From JBEPTX01 sp041691795 (GTDB taxonomy: Bacteria > Patescibacteriota > Saccharimonadia > Saccharimonadales > Saccharimonadaceae): 64,000 bases of DNA. The notes beneath the pieces were generated by a model. That model searched no databases. It had not been told where the DNA came from and worked only from the letters and a program-made list of their open reading frames with translations. Location of the stretch: assembly GCA_041691795.1 (NCBI GenBank), contig JBEPTX010000002.1, positions 1 to 64,000 on the forward strand. Direction: 5' to 3'. This document shows positions 1 to 7,912 of this stretch, piece after piece; within the stretch, counting starts at the first letter, position 1; each line of letters starts with the position of its first letter. The position numbers and the translations under genes are program-made.

Positions 1-993
<993 letters not shown>

Positions 994-1181
994 TTTATGT
1001 CTCTATCATCGCTGTTTATGCTTGCATTAACAGAGGTGATGGAGTAGACTTAACTAGTAATTGGTGAATATCACCAATCGTCAGTTTTTAAATAAACTTA
1101 CATCCAAACTACCGTGCATTTGTCTAAGGACATCGAGTTGGAAACGTCTTTTCTTTGCTAAGCAAGGAAAAGATGTAGCTG
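994..1181 (+). other. 23S-5S internal transcribed spacer with processing hairpins
   Basis: The spacer carries two clear hairpins: an 8-bp perfect stem at 1060-1067/1071-1078, and a 15-bp stem with wobble pairs at 1144-1158/1162-1176 that ends just before 5S. These are probably RNase processing signals for the rRNA precursor. No tRNA was seen in the spacer. Confidence 0.6.
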
Positions 1182-1292
1182 ACTCGGTGCCCATGGCGCT
1201 GGGGAAATACCTGTTCTCATTCCGAACACAGAAGTCAAGCTCAGCAGCGGCGATTATACTGCCACAAGTGGGAAACTAGCACGGTGCCGAAT
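1182..1292 (+). rRNA. rrf: 5S ribosomal RNA
   Basis: The conserved loop CCGAACACAGAAG..AAGC is present. Helix I can be drawn between TCGGTGCC (1184-1191) and GGTGCCGA (1283-1290) using two G-U pairs. The length of about 110 nt is normal. It follows 23S in the usual order. The ends are set from helix I and may shift by a few bases. Confidence 0.93.
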
Positions 1293-1297
1293 TATAA

Positions 1298-1332
1298 GAG
1301 AAGCTTCCGAATAGGAGGCTTCTTTTCTTTCC
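1298..1332 (+). terminator. rRNA operon intrinsic terminator
   Basis: A 9-bp stem (1300-1308 with 1314-1322, one G-U pair) is followed by a T-rich run TTTTCTTTCC. It lies right after 5S and is the likely end of the rRNA operon. Confidence 0.85.
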
Positions 1333-1390
1333 TGGTGGTTGGACATGGATGATATAATCAGATAAGAAATGACTGTAGAAAGATTCTAGA

Positions 1391-1894
1391 ATGAATGAGT
1401 TGCGCGATAGCGGAGTTGATTGGGCAGTAATTGTAGGCTATGCCGTTCTGATACTGCTGTATTTTGTTATCCTCCGACTACTTCTTAATTGTATTGAGCA
1501 ACTTACTAAAAAACATCACACTCAAAAATTTGCAGTTGATTCCGATATTCATCAAGAGAATGCTGAAACTCGAATCGATGATTCGATGGTAGGAATGGAT
1601 ATCTATGGCCGTACGATCGCGTTTCTTCGTATTGTTATTGCTGCACTGGCTGTTCTAGGGGTTGTTATTATCCTGGCAGTTAAATTAAATATCATACTTG
1701 CCGTTACCATCAGTATTGTTGCGGGTATTGTCACTTGGCGTTTAATTCACTGGAAAAAGCGTTCCGAGCATAAATACGACATTATTGAGTTTGTATTCGA
1801 TAAATTAGTCAGTATTGGGGGAAATGTCGGAACAGCCATCTTCCTCGTCGTTGCACTTATCGTCGTTGCCTTAGGGCTCGTACTTTTGTCGTAA
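1391..1894 (+). CDS. Hypothetical membrane protein, four predicted TM segments
   Basis: A 167-residue protein of unknown function. An N-terminal hydrophobic helix (about residues 14-33) is followed by a polar stretch (about 38-70). Two adjacent hydrophobic segments (about 77-97 and 98-118) surround a short turn, then come a basic stretch WKKRSEHK and a C-terminal hydrophobic segment (about 142-166). The arrangement resembles a small integral membrane protein with a cytosolic loop, but no family motif was recognised. A TATAAT-like box (GATATAATC near 1352) lies upstream. A strong terminator follows, so it seems to be monocistronic. Confidence 0.7.
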   Translation: MNELRDSGVDWAVIVGYAVLILLYFVILRLLLNCIEQLTKKHHTQKFAVDSDIHQENAETRIDDSMVGMDIYGRTIAFLRIVIAALAVLGVVIILAVKLNIILAVTISIVAGIVTWRLIHWKKRSEHKYDIIEFVFDKLVSIGGNVGTAIFLVVALIVVALGLVLLS

Positions 1895-1904
1895 TATCCT
1901 TATT

Positions 1905-1950
1905 AAACAAAAAACAACCGCTCTCGCAGAGACGGTCGTTTTGTTTTTTA
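1905..1950. terminator. Bidirectional intrinsic terminator
   Basis: A hairpin (ACCG...CGGT with TCTC/GAGA inside) is flanked by A-rich sequence on the left and TTTTGTTTTTT on the right. It has a T-run in both orientations, so it can end the + strand membrane-protein gene and the minus-strand RNA proposed at 1905-2176. Confidence 0.8.
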
Positions 1951-2176
1951 GAACCTATTCAACATCTGTTCATCTGGCTTAAAATCACCTAGTTCTGGTC
2001 GTAATCGGTTCATTACTCGGCGACGTAGCTATGGCTATGTCTTCTCGTCTTGAACAGATTCTGCCTCAGAACTAGGTAATTTTACCCTAGAAGAAAGATA
2101 TTGTATAGGTTCTTTGGACTTATTTGTTTTTGATAAGTCCAAACAGGTGCTTTAGTCGTTCAATTGAACGGACTGT
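1905..2176 (-). ncRNA. Candidate structured non-coding RNA with pseudoknot potential
   Basis: No plausible ORF fills this stretch, but it is full of perfect inverted repeats. An 8-bp closing helix pairs 1951-1958 with 2105-2112. An 18-bp helix pairs 1980-1997 with 2067-2084 (one mismatch or wobble). A 9-bp helix pairs 1964-1972 with 2051-2059 and crosses the 18-bp helix, so it implies a pseudoknot. Local hairpins sit at 2000-2015, near 2020-2042, at 2113-2141 (10 bp) and about 2150-2172. On the minus strand it has a promoter (TTGCAT, 17 nt, TATTAT) and ends in an intrinsic terminator. Signature sequences of tmRNA, RNase P and SRP RNA were not seen. The strand call is inference from promoter and terminator; pairing alone is ambiguous. 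Confidence 0.6.
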
Positions 2177-2180
2177 CACT

Positions 2181-2209
2181 ATAATATAGCACCAGCTGAA
2201 TATATGCAA
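2181..2209 (-). promoter_or_regulatory. Promoter for the minus-strand structured RNA
   Basis: Read on the minus strand, the -35 box TTGCAT (2209-2204) is 17 nt from the -10 box TATTAT (2186-2181). The predicted start is near 2174, just before the first hairpin of the RNA. Confidence 0.55.
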
Positions 2210-2247
2210 TAACATAAGTATAATAAAAAAGTGCTTGTGTAAATATT

Positions 2248-2276
2248 GACAAAGAGCCTATGCTATGATACTATAG
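2248..2276 (+). promoter_or_regulatory. Sigma70-type promoter of the KGG protein gene
   Basis: A perfect -35 TTGACA (2248-2253) is separated by 17 nt from the -10 TACTAT (2271-2276). Transcription would start near 2283 and give a leader of about 80 nt. The leader holds two small hairpins (CACATA/TATGTG near 2286-2301 and CACT/AGTG near 2319-2333) and a strong Shine-Dalgarno AAGGAG at about 2350. It is one of the best consensus promoters in the window, which suggests high expression. Confidence 0.8.
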
Positions 2277-2361
2277 ACAACATACACATATCATATGTGA
2301 GGTTAACGAGGGGTTCACCACTGTAAAAAGTGGCGAATCTTTTAATATAAGGAGACCAGAG

Positions 2362-2574
2362 ATGGCAGGAACAATCAAAGGTGGCCAAAAGGCTGCTGCG
2401 ACAAACAAAGCAAAATACGGTTCTGATTTTTATGCAAAAATCGGTGCTCGTGGTGGTAAACTAGGCAAAACTGGTGGTTTTGCTGCTAATCCTGAACTAG
2501 CTCGTATCGCTGGTGCCAAGGGTGGCCGTATTAGCCGCCGTAAAAAAGCTGTCGTTAGCGACAAAGCTGCTTAG
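2362..2574 (+). CDS. Small basic KGG-repeat (Con-10/GsiB-like) protein
   Basis: A 70-residue Gly/Lys/Ala-rich protein with repeated GG-containing motifs: IKGGQKAA near residue 6, ARGGKLGKTGG near 29-39 and AKGGRISRRKK near 53-63. This fits the small KGG-motif family that includes GsiB/Con-10-like general stress proteins and small proteins seen in phages. Such proteins are hydrophilic and probably disordered; a stress or nucleic-acid-related role is inference. It has a consensus promoter, a strong SD and its own terminator, pointing to an abundant monocistronic product. Confidence 0.75.
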   Translation: MAGTIKGGQKAAATNKAKYGSDFYAKIGARGGKLGKTGGFAANPELARIAGAKGGRISRRKKAVVSDKAA

Positions 2575-2590
2575 GTTACTAAAACCTATC

Positions 2591-2620
2591 AAAAATACGC
2601 CTCTTATGAGGCGTATTTTT
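2591..2620. terminator. Bidirectional terminator between convergent genes
   Basis: A perfect 13-bp inverted repeat (2591-2603 with 2608-2620) has A5 on one side and T5 on the other. It serves the KGG gene on the + strand and the HExxH gene on the minus strand, whose stop codon (2604-2606) lies inside the hairpin. Confidence 0.9.
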
Positions 2621-3083
2621 GTGTCTGAGAGCTGTAGCGTCTAAGCGCGCAGATACGAGCCTCGTTAACTCGCCACTCATGCCCACAAGCAACACATTTA
2701 TACTGCTTTGATGCCGTCTGTAGCCCCGTCGCTTTGCAATGAGGACAGGTGCTGCGAGAATGGAGCCAATCGCGATAAGTATCAAGATTATCCTGAATAA
2801 TAGTGTCGTTTATCTCGACGTCGTATTGATGAGCGAGGCTATTCTTGGCATATTCCCAGGCGTCACGCTCAAGTTTCAATAAATCAATGTCATGGTAGTA
2901 ATCTTGATGGTCGAGGACTGCATGGCTCAATTCGTGGAGACTAAAAGCGGCACTATGGGGAGCTTTTGCATTAATAAAAACAGTTCGTTTTTCAGCCGAC
3001 CATCGAAACTGGTCGGCTATTTCAAACGAAAATTTGGGATAATCAGCGGCGAGCCGCGAGATCAGGGAACTCGTCGAGGGCAT
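2604..3083 (-). CDS. HExxH zinc metallopeptidase-like protein with C-terminal zinc ribbon
   Basis: A protein of 159 residues when started at MPSTSS (3083). The open frame reaches further upstream, but that part runs through the ROK gene. The motif LHELSHAVLDH gives an HExxH zinc site, followed by an E in LERDAWEYA, as in ImmA/IrrE-like zincins. The C-terminus has a CPHC...CVAC zinc ribbon. It overlaps the end of the ROK kinase gene by about 40 bp, so the two are co-transcribed. Substrate unknown. IrrE-like proteins often act on regulators, but no partner regulator is adjacent. Confidence 0.65.
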   Translation of the reverse strand: MPSTSSLISRLAADYPKFSFEIADQFRWSAEKRTVFINAKAPHSAAFSLHELSHAVLDHQDYYHDIDLLKLERDAWEYAKNSLAHQYDVEINDTIIQDNLDTYRDWLHSRSTCPHCKATGLQTASKQYKCVACGHEWRVNEARICALRRYSSQTQKYAS

Positions 3084-3870
3084 AGTAATAACATCCATAA
3101 ATAACTGCTTGTTCGGGGTGCTGGGCTTGCTGGAAAACGGGACAGGGAATATGCGCAGGAAGCTTTTCGCGCAAGATAACCTGCAATCGTTCACCATAAC
3201 TATCAAAATAGGTACCAATACTGCCACCAATGATAATCACGTCTGGCTGGGTGATGGGAACGACCGCCAGGAATCCGCGGCTAATCCTATCTGCAATCTG
3301 GTTCCAAGTACGCTTATTAGTGATGTCATGGGCGTATTTGCCGTAAATCTTATGGATAGCGCTTCCGGCGGCGAATGATTCCCACTCACAAATACGTCCA
3401 TCAAACTCAACTAATGTCCGACCACCTTCGCTATGGCGGAGTCCATCGTCGATATGACCGTTTGTCGTAAAACCAGTGCCAATTCCAGTGCTGATTGTGA
3501 CGTAAAGTGATGATACGGGGATAGGTTTGATAACGCGCGTTTCGGCAAGGCCTGCGAGGTTAGCATCGTTTTCGACAAGTATAGGAATTTTTGGAAAGTA
3601 TGTAGCGAGGCCTGCTCGTACATCAAAATCCTTCCACTCTAGGTGGTTGCACCAGATGGCAACTCCAGCTTTAACGATACCTGGCATAGCAATGATGATG
3701 GCTTTTGGCTTATGACCGTTCGCCACCTCGACAATTGCCTTGTGAAGATGGGTGATATAGGCAGTTTTTAATTTCGGGGTCGGGAACTTTACCTCGGCGG
3801 TGATTGCCCCATCGTCGCCAAAGCACGCAACGAGTGTCTTTGTGCCCCCTGTATCAACTGCGATTAACAT
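3043..3870 (-). CDS. ROK family sugar kinase-like protein
   Basis: A 275-residue protein of the ROK (repressor, ORF, kinase) family. The N-terminal phosphate loop DTGGTKT is at residues 6-12. The conserved ENDAN motif, the STGIGTG loop and a late IIGGSIG segment are all present. The usual ROK zinc motif (CxCGxxGCxE) is missing; the equivalent region reads GRICEWESF. A sugar such as glucose or an amino sugar is the likely substrate, but it cannot be fixed from sequence. The start at 3870 is supported by a minus-strand -10 box TACACT ending 6 nt upstream, giving a leaderless transcript. The HExxH gene follows, overlapping. Confidence 0.8.
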   Translation of the reverse strand: MLIAVDTGGTKTLVACFGDDGAITAEVKFPTPKLKTAYITHLHKAIVEVANGHKPKAIIIAMPGIVKAGVAIWCNHLEWKDFDVRAGLATYFPKIPILVENDANLAGLAETRVIKPIPVSSLYVTISTGIGTGFTTNGHIDDGLRHSEGGRTLVEFDGRICEWESFAAGSAIHKIYGKYAHDITNKRTWNQIADRISRGFLAVVPITQPDVIIIGGSIGTYFDSYGERLQVILREKLPAHIPCPVFQQAQHPEQAVIYGCYYYALDEFPDLAARR

Positions 3871-3960
3871 ATATTTAGTGTAGCATATTGGTGCTACCAC
3901 GAACGGGTTGCATTATCTCTTAAATTAACGTATAGTTTAAGGAAATAGTAGAGGAAAATC

Positions 3961-4380
3961 ATGCAGCACACACGAACAAATCAGGGTGGTTCGGTACTAG
4001 CATTTATCATTGTCGGTCTTGCACTGACAGCTGCCGTTATCGGTGGTATTTATTTTGTTCATCAAAGAGGTGAGCAGGAACGTTCTGCCACGTCAACGAG
4101 CCAAGGTACAGATAAACAGCCAACGACGCCAACGACACAAAAAACACCTGCAACTCAGCAGCCAGCATCACAGCCATCAGCAACCAAGCCTTCGCAACCA
4201 GTCGCCACTAAACCTCAATCGACAACACCAGCGCAGGTTCCTGCTACCGGCGTTACGCAGACCCATTTGCCTGCAACTGGACCTGCCGATACGGCGATTC
4301 AGCTTCTTGCTGTTGGTTTATTGATCATGACGAGTGTTGCCTATGTACAATCACGTCGTCAGCAATCTACATTGCTCTAG
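3961..4380 (+). CDS. Surface protein with LPATG sorting-signal-like C-terminus
   Basis: A 139-residue protein. A hydrophobic N-terminal segment (about residues 11-33) is a signal anchor or signal peptide. A Thr/Pro/Gln-rich extended region (about 45-100) has the look of a cell-wall-spanning stalk. Near residue 103 comes LPATG, then a hydrophobic stretch (about 109-129) and a basic tail QSRRQQ. This is the layout of a sortase-anchored protein, though there is no globular domain. No sortase gene is in the window. If the N-terminal segment is not cleaved, it could instead be a two-pass membrane protein. Confidence 0.65.
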   Translation: MQHTRTNQGGSVLAFIIVGLALTAAVIGGIYFVHQRGEQERSATSTSQGTDKQPTTPTTQKTPATQQPASQPSATKPSQPVATKPQSTTPAQVPATGVTQTHLPATGPADTAIQLLAVGLLIMTSVAYVQSRRQQSTLL

Positions 4381-4397
4381 CTCGAACTACACCGAGG

Positions 4398-4426
4398 TTG
4401 CCATTACTCCTTATCTGGGGTACAAT
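4398..4426 (+). promoter_or_regulatory. Promoter of ribosomal protein S1 gene
   Basis: TTGCCA (4398-4403), a 17-nt spacer, then TACAAT (4421-4426). The predicted transcript starts near 4433, leaving a leader of about 67 nt. Confidence 0.65.
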
Positions 4427-4476
4427 AGAAACAATCTTGGAGTACCTATGTTTAGGTCGCCCTAGAATATAATTTA

Positions 4477-4498
4477 AGGAAGGAGTCTAACTTAGACT
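4477..4498 (+). promoter_or_regulatory. SD followed by hairpin between SD and start codon
   Basis: The strong SD AGGAAGGAG (4477-4485) is 14 nt from the ATG, longer than usual. The gap is filled by a small hairpin (4484-4489 with 4493-4498). Folding would either shorten the effective spacing or mask the end of the SD. A translational control role is inference. Confidence 0.45.
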
Positions 4499-4499
4499 T

Positions 4500-5576
4500 A
4501 TGGCAAATGCCACATTAACAATGGATGATTTGCTCGCTGCCACAGATGACAGTGTCAAGCAATTAACAGTAGGAGAAGTGATCACCGGTACGGTGTTAAC
4601 TCTTCGTAAACACGAGGTATTAATTGATCTCGGCGCCCAAGGTGTCGGATATGTTCCACGACGTGAAGTCGGATTTTCGCGTGCGCTCAAAGAGGGCGAT
4701 GAAGTAACCGCAAGTGTTGTCGATGTTGAACTCGATAACGGCTATTCACTGCTTTCACTCCGCAAGGCTGCAAAAGATCGCGGTTGGGAAGAAGTGAGCG
4801 TGAAACTTGATAACGGTGATGTTATCGAAGTATCACCATACGATGCTAACCGAGGTGGTTTGTTGGTTGAATACGAAGGTGTCAGAGGATTCCTACCAGT
4901 TTCACAACTATCAGCAGAACATTACCCACGTGTTGGTAGCAGTGACAAGGACGAAATTTTGCAGCGTTTGAATGCACTCGTTGGTCAGACACTCAAAGTT
5001 CGTATCTTGGACAGTGATCGCAAAGCAAACAAACTGATCTTTAGCGAAAAAGAAGCTATCAAAGACGGTTTGGCTGCAAGGTTTGAGAAACTTGCTATAG
5101 GCGACAAGATCAAAGGCGTCGTTACAGGCGTCGTTGATTTCGGTGTATTTGTGAATGTTGAAGGTATCGAAGGCTTGGTCCACATCAGTGAAATCAGCTG
5201 GGAACGCGTCAATAACCCTAACGACTATGTTAAGGTTGGCGATACTATCGAAGCCAAGATCATCTCAATCGACAAAGATCGTTTGAGCCTAAGCATCAAA
5301 CAACTGACGCAAGATCCATGGTTGGACGAAGTTGAAAAGTTCAAACCTGGCACAAGTGTTGAGGGAACTGTCACGCGAATTACACCATTTGGTGCATTCG
5401 TGCAGATCAGCCCAGCTGTTGAAGCTTTGGTTCACGTCAGTGAGCTAGGTGAAGGCGACAATGTTGATCCTGAAAAAGTCTTTACGCTGAACGAGCGCAA
5501 GACATTCACGATCCTTGATGTTGATAAAGACAATCGAAAGATTTCTTTGAGCCTCGGCGCCAAGACCAAAAAATAG
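4500..5576 (+). CDS. rpsA: Ribosomal protein S1-like, four S1 RNA-binding repeats
   Basis: A 358-residue protein made of four S1/OB-fold repeats at about 22-90, 103-175, 198-268 and 284-353. The third carries the strongest motif (VDFGVFVNVEGIEGLVHISE). Bacterial S1 normally has six repeats in Proteobacteria and four in many other phyla, so this is a compact form. It binds mRNA and helps 30S initiation. It begins with MANATLTMDD after a strong SD. infB follows 75 nt later, making a translation-initiation cluster. Confidence 0.88.
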   Translation: MANATLTMDDLLAATDDSVKQLTVGEVITGTVLTLRKHEVLIDLGAQGVGYVPRREVGFSRALKEGDEVTASVVDVELDNGYSLLSLRKAAKDRGWEEVSVKLDNGDVIEVSPYDANRGGLLVEYEGVRGFLPVSQLSAEHYPRVGSSDKDEILQRLNALVGQTLKVRILDSDRKANKLIFSEKEAIKDGLAARFEKLAIGDKIKGVVTGVVDFGVFVNVEGIEGLVHISEISWERVNNPNDYVKVGDTIEAKIISIDKDRLSLSIKQLTQDPWLDEVEKFKPGTSVEGTVTRITPFGAFVQISPAVEALVHVSELGEGDNVDPEKVFTLNERKTFTILDVDKDNRKISLSLGAKTKK

Positions 5577-5651
5577 TTAACGATGTTACTAAAACAACGA
5601 TAGATGTTAATTTAACAACACCGATCAGTACATAAGAAAGGAGCGTACATC

Positions 5652-7418
5652 ATGGCAGAAAAAATCGTCACCGTAGCGGATTCGATTACCGTCGGCGAAC
5701 TGGCTGAAACGCTAAACTTACCCATTACGACACTGATCGGTGAGCTGTTCAAGAATGGCATTGTTGCCACGATTAATCAGCGAATTGATTTTGAGACCGC
5801 TCAGATTATCGTTGAGGAACTTGGGCTTGATGTAGAAATCCAGCGTAAGGCAGCTGCGACCGCAGATCGAAAAGTTCACGAACTTTCCGACAAAGCGATC
5901 GCTCGTCCGCCAATCGTTGCGGTTATGGGTCATGTTGACCACGGTAAAACCAGTTTGCTTGATGCAATCCTGAAAACCAAGACGGTTGAAGGTGAAGCGG
6001 GTGGAATTACCCAGCACATTAGTGCCTATCAGACCGAGCGTAATGGCCGATCAATTACATTGCTTGATACTCCTGGTCACGAAGCTTTTGCAGCACTTCG
6101 CCAACATGGTGCAACACTGACAGATGTCGTGATTATTGTTGTGGCAGCTGATGATGGCGTTAAACCTCAGACGATCGAAGCAATTCGATTTGCTCAGACA
6201 GCCAATGCCAAGATTGTGGTTGCTATTAATAAGATTGATAAAGACACGGCTAATGCGCAACTTGTCAAAACTCAACTTGCAACCGAACACAATTTGAACC
6301 CCGAAGAGTGGGGCGGTGACACGGTGATGGTTGAAGTCAGTGCAAAAACAGGTCAGAATCTCGATAAACTACTTGATATGGTGCTGCTGGTGGCTGATCT
6401 TGAGGAACTAAAGGCTGATATTGATGTACCTGCTGAGGGCTTGGTGATTGAATCACATATGGCACTTGGTAAGGGTTCTGTCGTTGGTTTATTGGTTGAA
6501 CAGGGTGAACTAAAACCAGGACATTTCCTTGTTGCTGGAACGGCGTATGGCAAAGTTCGTACATTGCTTGATTTTTCCGGTAAGCCACTGAAAAAAGCTG
6601 GGCCATCAACCCCAGTGACGATTACAGGATTCAAAGAATTACCACAATTTGGTGATGTCTTTACTACCTTTAAGAACGAAAAACTTGCACGTTCGGCAAC
6701 CGCAAAAGCCCGCATTGAGCGCGAACGTGATGCTGCAAGCACGAATGTGACGGGCGCAGATATGCTCAAGATGATGACTCAAAAACACGAGTCACAGGAC
6801 TTGAATGTTATTGTGAAAGCCGATGTTCAAGGTTCACTTACCTCTGTTATGGATAGCCTCCGTCTGGTTGATACTGGCGGTGAGATAACCCTGCGAATTA
6901 TTGGATCAGGTGTCGGTAATATTTCTGAAAATGATGTTCGTCATGCGGCCAGTGAAGGTACGATTATCTATGGATTTAATGTCGAATTGCCACCTGCCGT
7001 TAAACGCTTGGCTATGCGCGACAAAGTCCAAGTTCGTATATATAAAGTCATTTATGAACTGCTCGATGACGCCAGGAACTCGATGGAGCAATTGCTTGCA
7101 CCAGAGGTAGTTGAGACTGAAATCGGCAAGCTGACGATCAAAGGTATATTCCGTACCCTCAAAGATGAAGTTATTGCCGGTGGTGAAGTCACAAGTGGCA
7201 AGATAGTACCAAATGTCCTCGCGCGTGTAATCCGAGATAAGGAACAACTCGCCGAAGTTGAAGTGACGAAGGTCCAACGTCAGCAGCAAGAAGCCAAAGA
7301 AGTCTTTGAGGGTGAGATGTGTGGTTTGTCGCTTAAAACTCACAAAAAATTGCTTGTCGAAGAGGGTGATAAACTTGAATTATTCACTCGGGAATTGGTC
7401 AAACGCACGCTGAGTTAA
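5652..7418 (+). CDS. infB: Translation initiation factor IF-2
   Basis: A GTPase that brings fMet-tRNA to the P site and drives subunit joining. At 588 residues it is much shorter than E. coli IF-2 (890), because the N-terminal extension is cut to about 85 residues around one IF2_N-like module (VGELAETLNLPITTLI). The G1 motif GHVDHGKT is at 93-100, G3 is DTPGH and G4 is NKID; domains II-IV and the fMet-tRNA-binding end follow. The SD GAAAGGAG precedes the ATG. The 75-nt gap from rpsA contains a weak inverted repeat with TTAAC/GTTAA ends. Confidence 0.96.
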   Translation: MAEKIVTVADSITVGELAETLNLPITTLIGELFKNGIVATINQRIDFETAQIIVEELGLDVEIQRKAAATADRKVHELSDKAIARPPIVAVMGHVDHGKTSLLDAILKTKTVEGEAGGITQHISAYQTERNGRSITLLDTPGHEAFAALRQHGATLTDVVIIVVAADDGVKPQTIEAIRFAQTANAKIVVAINKIDKDTANAQLVKTQLATEHNLNPEEWGGDTVMVEVSAKTGQNLDKLLDMVLLVADLEELKADIDVPAEGLVIESHMALGKGSVVGLLVEQGELKPGHFLVAGTAYGKVRTLLDFSGKPLKKAGPSTPVTITGFKELPQFGDVFTTFKNEKLARSATAKARIERERDAASTNVTGADMLKMMTQKHESQDLNVIVKADVQGSLTSVMDSLRLVDTGGEITLRIIGSGVGNISENDVRHAASEGTIIYGFNVELPPAVKRLAMRDKVQVRIYKVIYELLDDARNSMEQLLAPEVVETEIGKLTIKGIFRTLKDEVIAGGEVTSGKIVPNVLARVIRDKEQLAEVEVTKVQRQQQEAKEVFEGEMCGLSLKTHKKLLVEEGDKLELFTRELVKRTLS

Positions 7419-7477
7419 ATACGCATGTGTTATGATAAATGTATAAGAAGCTAAGATCCAAACAATAGGAGAACACG

Positions 7478-7912
7478 ATGTTTCAGCTAGATGACAAATT
7501 TTTGGCAGATATTGGCCTCAACGATCTCCCTGATGATCAAAAACAAGCATTTCTACAGCATATTTACGAAGAGCTGGAGCTACGTGTCGGGACGAAACTG
7601 TCAGATGGTTTAACTGATGAACAACTCGAGCAGTTCGAAAAAGTGATTGATCGTGATCAAGCGACAATTGACAGCTGGTTACAGCAGTATGCACCTAATT
7701 ATCAGACCGACGAGATCTTTCTGCGTATGCAAAAAGCAACCAATTTAGATGTCAATGACCCAGTACTCAAGGCAGAATACGTTGCAACGAAGTGGCTAGA
7801 GGTCAATCGTCCTGATTACCGACAAGTTGTCGCACAAGTACTTGATGAACTGAAGCGTGAAATTATTGCTAACCGCGACGCAATCTTGGGCGGTGATCAA
7901 CTGGCTGCGTAG
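7478..7912 (+). CDS. DUF5663-like helical protein
   Basis: A 144-residue acidic, helix-rich protein without signal peptide or TM segment. Its first half (FLADIGL...EELELRVGTKLSDGLTDEQL...WLQQYAPNY) aligns by eye with the smaller protein encoded at 48929-49237 on the minus strand, so they are paralogues. This pattern matches DUF5663, which I recall as common in Patescibacteria; function unknown. A TATGATAAAT box lies about 40 nt upstream and an SD AGGAGAAC precedes the ATG. Its 3' end overlaps the convergent fmt gene by 16 bp. Confidence 0.65.
   Translation: MFQLDDKFLADIGLNDLPDDQKQAFLQHIYEELELRVGTKLSDGLTDEQLEQFEKVIDRDQATIDSWLQQYAPNYQTDEIFLRMQKATNLDVNDPVLKAEYVATKWLEVNRPDYRQVVAQVLDELKREIIANRDAILGGDQLAA

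Noticed and set aside
1061..1279. 72-residue open frame on + strand
   Set aside because: It spans the 23S-5S spacer and 5S rRNA; not a gene.
1951..2176. tmRNA, RNase P or SRP RNA as identity of the structured region
   Set aside because: No tRNA-like end with ACCA/T-loop, no GAGGAAAGTCC, and no GGAAGGAAGCAGC signature were seen on either strand.
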